A DNA stretch of 7,275 nt from JANWHZ01 sp041487535 (lineage in GTDB: Bacteria > Patescibacteriota > Saccharimonadia > Saccharimonadales > UBA4665): contig JBGPNM010000056.1 in NCBI GenBank assembly GCA_041487535.1, positions 1-7,275 of the forward strand, written 5' to 3'. Made by a program: the position numbers and the translations under genes. A model generated the notes under the pieces. The model searched no databases, was not told the DNA's origin, and worked only from the letters and a program-made list of their open reading frames with translations. Shown here one piece after another: positions 5,988-7,275 of this stretch (its first letter is position 1; each line of letters begins with the position of its first letter).

Positions 5988-7123
5988 TTGATAAGCTTGA
6001 CGAGCGTTTCGACAACCGTGCGGATATGCGCCTCGGTTGTGCCGCGGCCCATGGTAAAGCGCAGCGACGACTGCGCATCAGCCGGCGAAATGCCCATCGC
6101 CCGCAGGACGTGCGAGGGTTCTTCGTTGCTGGCGCTGCAAGCCGACCCTGCCGCTGCCATAATACCCTCCTCGTCCAGGCCCATAAGGATGCGCTCGTTA
6201 TCGGTGCCCTGCAGTGTGATATGCACGTTGTTCGGCAAACGTTTTTTGCGCGAACCGTTGATAACGGCCACAGGTATCTTCTTTGCTAAGAGATCAAAAA
6301 ATAATTGCTGCAGCTGCTGCAGGCGGCGTGATTCCTCTCCTTTCATACCTTGCGCGATAGTCAATGCCGTGCTAAAACCGATGGCGCCTGCGACATTTTC
6401 GGTGCCGCTCCTAAGCCCCCGCTCCTGGCCGCCCCCGTATATCAGCGGCTTAAGTTCGATGCCGCTGCGCACCCACAACACGCCGCTCTGTTTGGGGCCG
6501 TAGATTTTACCACCGTTGAGGGACATAAGGTCTACTCCTAGGCGAGAAACATGCAGATCCAGGTAGTTCGCCGCCTGCGCCGCGTCGGCATGAGTATATA
6601 GCGGCAGCGGGTTGCCCGCTATGCGCCGCGCCGCAAGAACGGTATGAACCAGCGCCGCGATTTCGCGCACGGGCTGGATGGTACCGACTTCATTATTAGC
6701 GTACATGACGCTTACGAGCACCGTATCGTCGTCAATCAGCCGTTCCAGCGCCTTTATACCCACCAGGCCGTCGGCATGTACGGGCGCCTCCGCACAGTCG
6801 TACACCTGCGCTGCGGCCAGCACCGATTCGTGCTCTATGGCGCTTACGATAACTTTTTTGCCGGAGTGAGCCCGCATAACGCCGTGAATGGCAAGATTAT
6901 TTGCTTCTGTCCCTCCTGCCGTAAAGACGACTTCGGACGGACGGGCGCCAAGCACGCCGGCCACGCTAGCGCGTGCTGCTTCCAGCTGACGGCGTACATG
7001 CTTGGCCGCCAGATACGCAGCCGAGGGGTTGTAAAAGTCCTGGCTAAAATAGGGCCGCATGGCGGCCAGCACCTGCTCGTCCAGCGGCGCCGCCGCGGCG
7101 TAATCTAAATAAATTGCAGCCAT
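5984..7123 (-). CDS. Cysteine desulfurase, PLP-dependent (IscS/NifS type)
   Basis: Takes sulfur from L-cysteine, giving alanine and an enzyme persulfide used for Fe-S clusters and thiolated tRNA. At 379 residues it has the usual length. Seen: YLDYAAAAPL (5-14), the GGTEANN loop (70-76), His98 in IEHES that stacks on PLP, HADAAQA with Asp180 and Gln183, the PLP Lys206 in NGGKIYGPK, GGGQERGLRSGTEN (230-243), and the persulfide Cys329 in GSACSASNEEPSHVLRAMG, with the long active-site loop of class I enzymes. GRGTTE (359-364) closes the family pattern. Odd: the usual SGHK before the PLP lysine is NGGK (203-206), losing a Ser and a His that normally touch the PLP phosphate, and ATT in the N-terminal motif is AAA. 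The start is fixed by the promoter and by family N-termini. No IscU or MnmA gene is visible alongside. Confidence 0.95.
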   Translation of the reverse strand: MAAIYLDYAAAAPLDEQVLAAMRPYFSQDFYNPSAAYLAAKHVRRQLEAARASVAGVLGARPSEVVFTAGGTEANNLAIHGVMRAHSGKKVIVSAIEHESVLAAAQVYDCAEAPVHADGLVGIKALERLIDDDTVLVSVMYANNEVGTIQPVREIAALVHTVLAARRIAGNPLPLYTHADAAQAANYLDLHVSRLGVDLMSLNGGKIYGPKQSGVLWVRSGIELKPLIYGGGQERGLRSGTENVAGAIGFSTALTIAQGMKGEESRRLQQLQQLFFDLLAKKIPVAVINGSRKKRLPNNVHITLQGTDNERILMGLDEEGIMAAAGSACSASNEEPSHVLRAMGISPADAQSSLRFTMGRGTTEAHIRTVVETLVKLIN

Positions 7124-7131
7124 TGCTCTTT

Positions 7132-7137
7132 AGTATA
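7132..7137 (-). promoter_or_regulatory. -10 element of the cysteine desulfurase promoter
   Basis: TATACT (5 of 6 consensus) ends 8 nt before the desulfurase ATG. The -35 region is poor (TTTCCG at 17-nt spacing). The purine run AAAGAG is only 2 nt from the ATG, too close for a normal ribosome site, so a leaderless or near-leaderless transcript is likely. The same hexamer, at a similar distance, precedes the ATPase operon. Confidence 0.5.
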
Positions 7138-7163
7138 ACCCCAGTTCGACATAACGGAAACCG

Positions 7164-7275
7164 TCAGACTTCCGTAAGCAGCGGTTGCGTCAGCAACCGC
7201 TGCTCTGTTCTTGTGTAATGAATTGCGGGCTTCTTTGGCTGCAGCTGGTAGGCAATAAGCCCGCTCAAGAGATTG
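7164..7275 (-). CDS. C-terminal end of an unidentified protein (5' end outside window)
   Basis: An open frame enters from the right edge, gives 36 codons and stops at TGA (7166-7164), 40 nt before the desulfurase start. The peptide begins NLLSGLIAYQLQPKKPAIHY. I do not recognise it. About two thirds of third-codon positions are G or C. A competing minus-strand frame is also open (stop at 7105-7107) but has a lower third-position GC and would run into the desulfurase. The 11-bp hairpin at 7178-7203 lies inside its last codons. Being coding is plausible, not proven. Confidence 0.4.
   Translation of the reverse strand, partial: NLLSGLIAYQLQPKKPAIHYTRTEQRLLTQPLLTEV
7178..7203. repeat. Perfect 11-bp hairpin with 4-nt loop
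   Basis: GCAGCGGTTGC, loop GTCA, then GCAACCGCTGC; A7177 and T7204 can add a twelfth pair. On the plus strand it is followed by TCTGTTCTTGTG (7 T in 12), a weak terminator-like tail. On the minus strand the tail is not T-rich. No plus-strand gene that would need a terminator ends here, so it may serve the end of the minus-strand gene from the right, or be an RNA structure ahead of the desulfurase gene. Confidence 0.6.

Noticed and set aside
6308..6325. Repetitive CTGCAG-rich stretch in the desulfurase gene.
   Set aside because: It simply encodes Leu-Gln-Gln repeats in a helix; no sign of a mobile or regulatory element.
7225..7264. Inverted repeat GCGGGCTT/AAGCCCGC with a 24-nt loop.
   Set aside because: Short arms, a long loop and no T tract on either strand; it lies in probable coding sequence and is likely chance.
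7218..7275. A plus-strand gene starting with ATG at 7218 near the right edge.
   Set aside because: Only 19 codons are visible, there is no ribosome site, and the opposite strand has a frame with better third-position composition.

Overview
The window is a compact bacterial segment with almost no non-coding DNA. The standard code is in use: TGA ends the alpha, gamma and delta genes. It most resembles a small-genome lineage of the Candidate Phyla Radiation (Patescibacteria), with Saccharibacteria as the best guess. That guess rests on the overlapping genes, the probable leaderless promoters, and an extracytoplasmic domain (a G-x-I/Y-x-V-x-V-S ... NGPI-x-x-GDYIS ... GMKA pattern) that I associate with CPR surface proteins. 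The taxonomy is inference; no marker gene proves it.

Positions 1-5248 (minus strand) hold one tightly coupled operon for an F1-type rotary ATPase. Its order of transcription is: a signal-peptide protein with a c-subunit-like hairpin at its C-terminus, a b-like stalk protein, a delta-like protein, alpha, gamma, then beta, which runs off the window at position 1. Delta/alpha, alpha/gamma and gamma/beta each share a 4-nt start/stop overlap. The F1 catalytic residues are kept: beta P-loop Lys, GER Glu/Arg, Walker B Asp, and the alpha arginine finger. The membrane part is not a normal FO. No a-subunit gene precedes the operon. The c-like hairpin has Ile where the ion-binding carboxylate should be, and it carries an exported domain of about 185 residues on its N-terminus. 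Alpha lacks the N-terminal helix that normally docks delta, and the N-terminal half of delta is not recognisable. This looks like an F1 motor coupled to a non-canonical membrane and extracellular sector rather than an ion-driven ATP synthase. It is comparable in concept to the F1-like/X0 ATPases of mycoplasmas, but its parts differ. This is the main find.

Positions 5249-5318 are a 70-bp divergent promoter region. Positions 5319-5987 (plus) encode a glycerophosphodiester phosphodiesterase family protein whose first catalytic His is replaced by Gln. It meets, tail to tail with a 4-nt overlap, a cysteine desulfurase of the IscS/NifS type (5984-7123, minus). Positions 7124-7275 hold the desulfurase promoter, a perfect 11-bp hairpin, and probably the last 36 codons of another minus-strand gene. 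The two right-hand genes have no obvious functional link to the ATPase.
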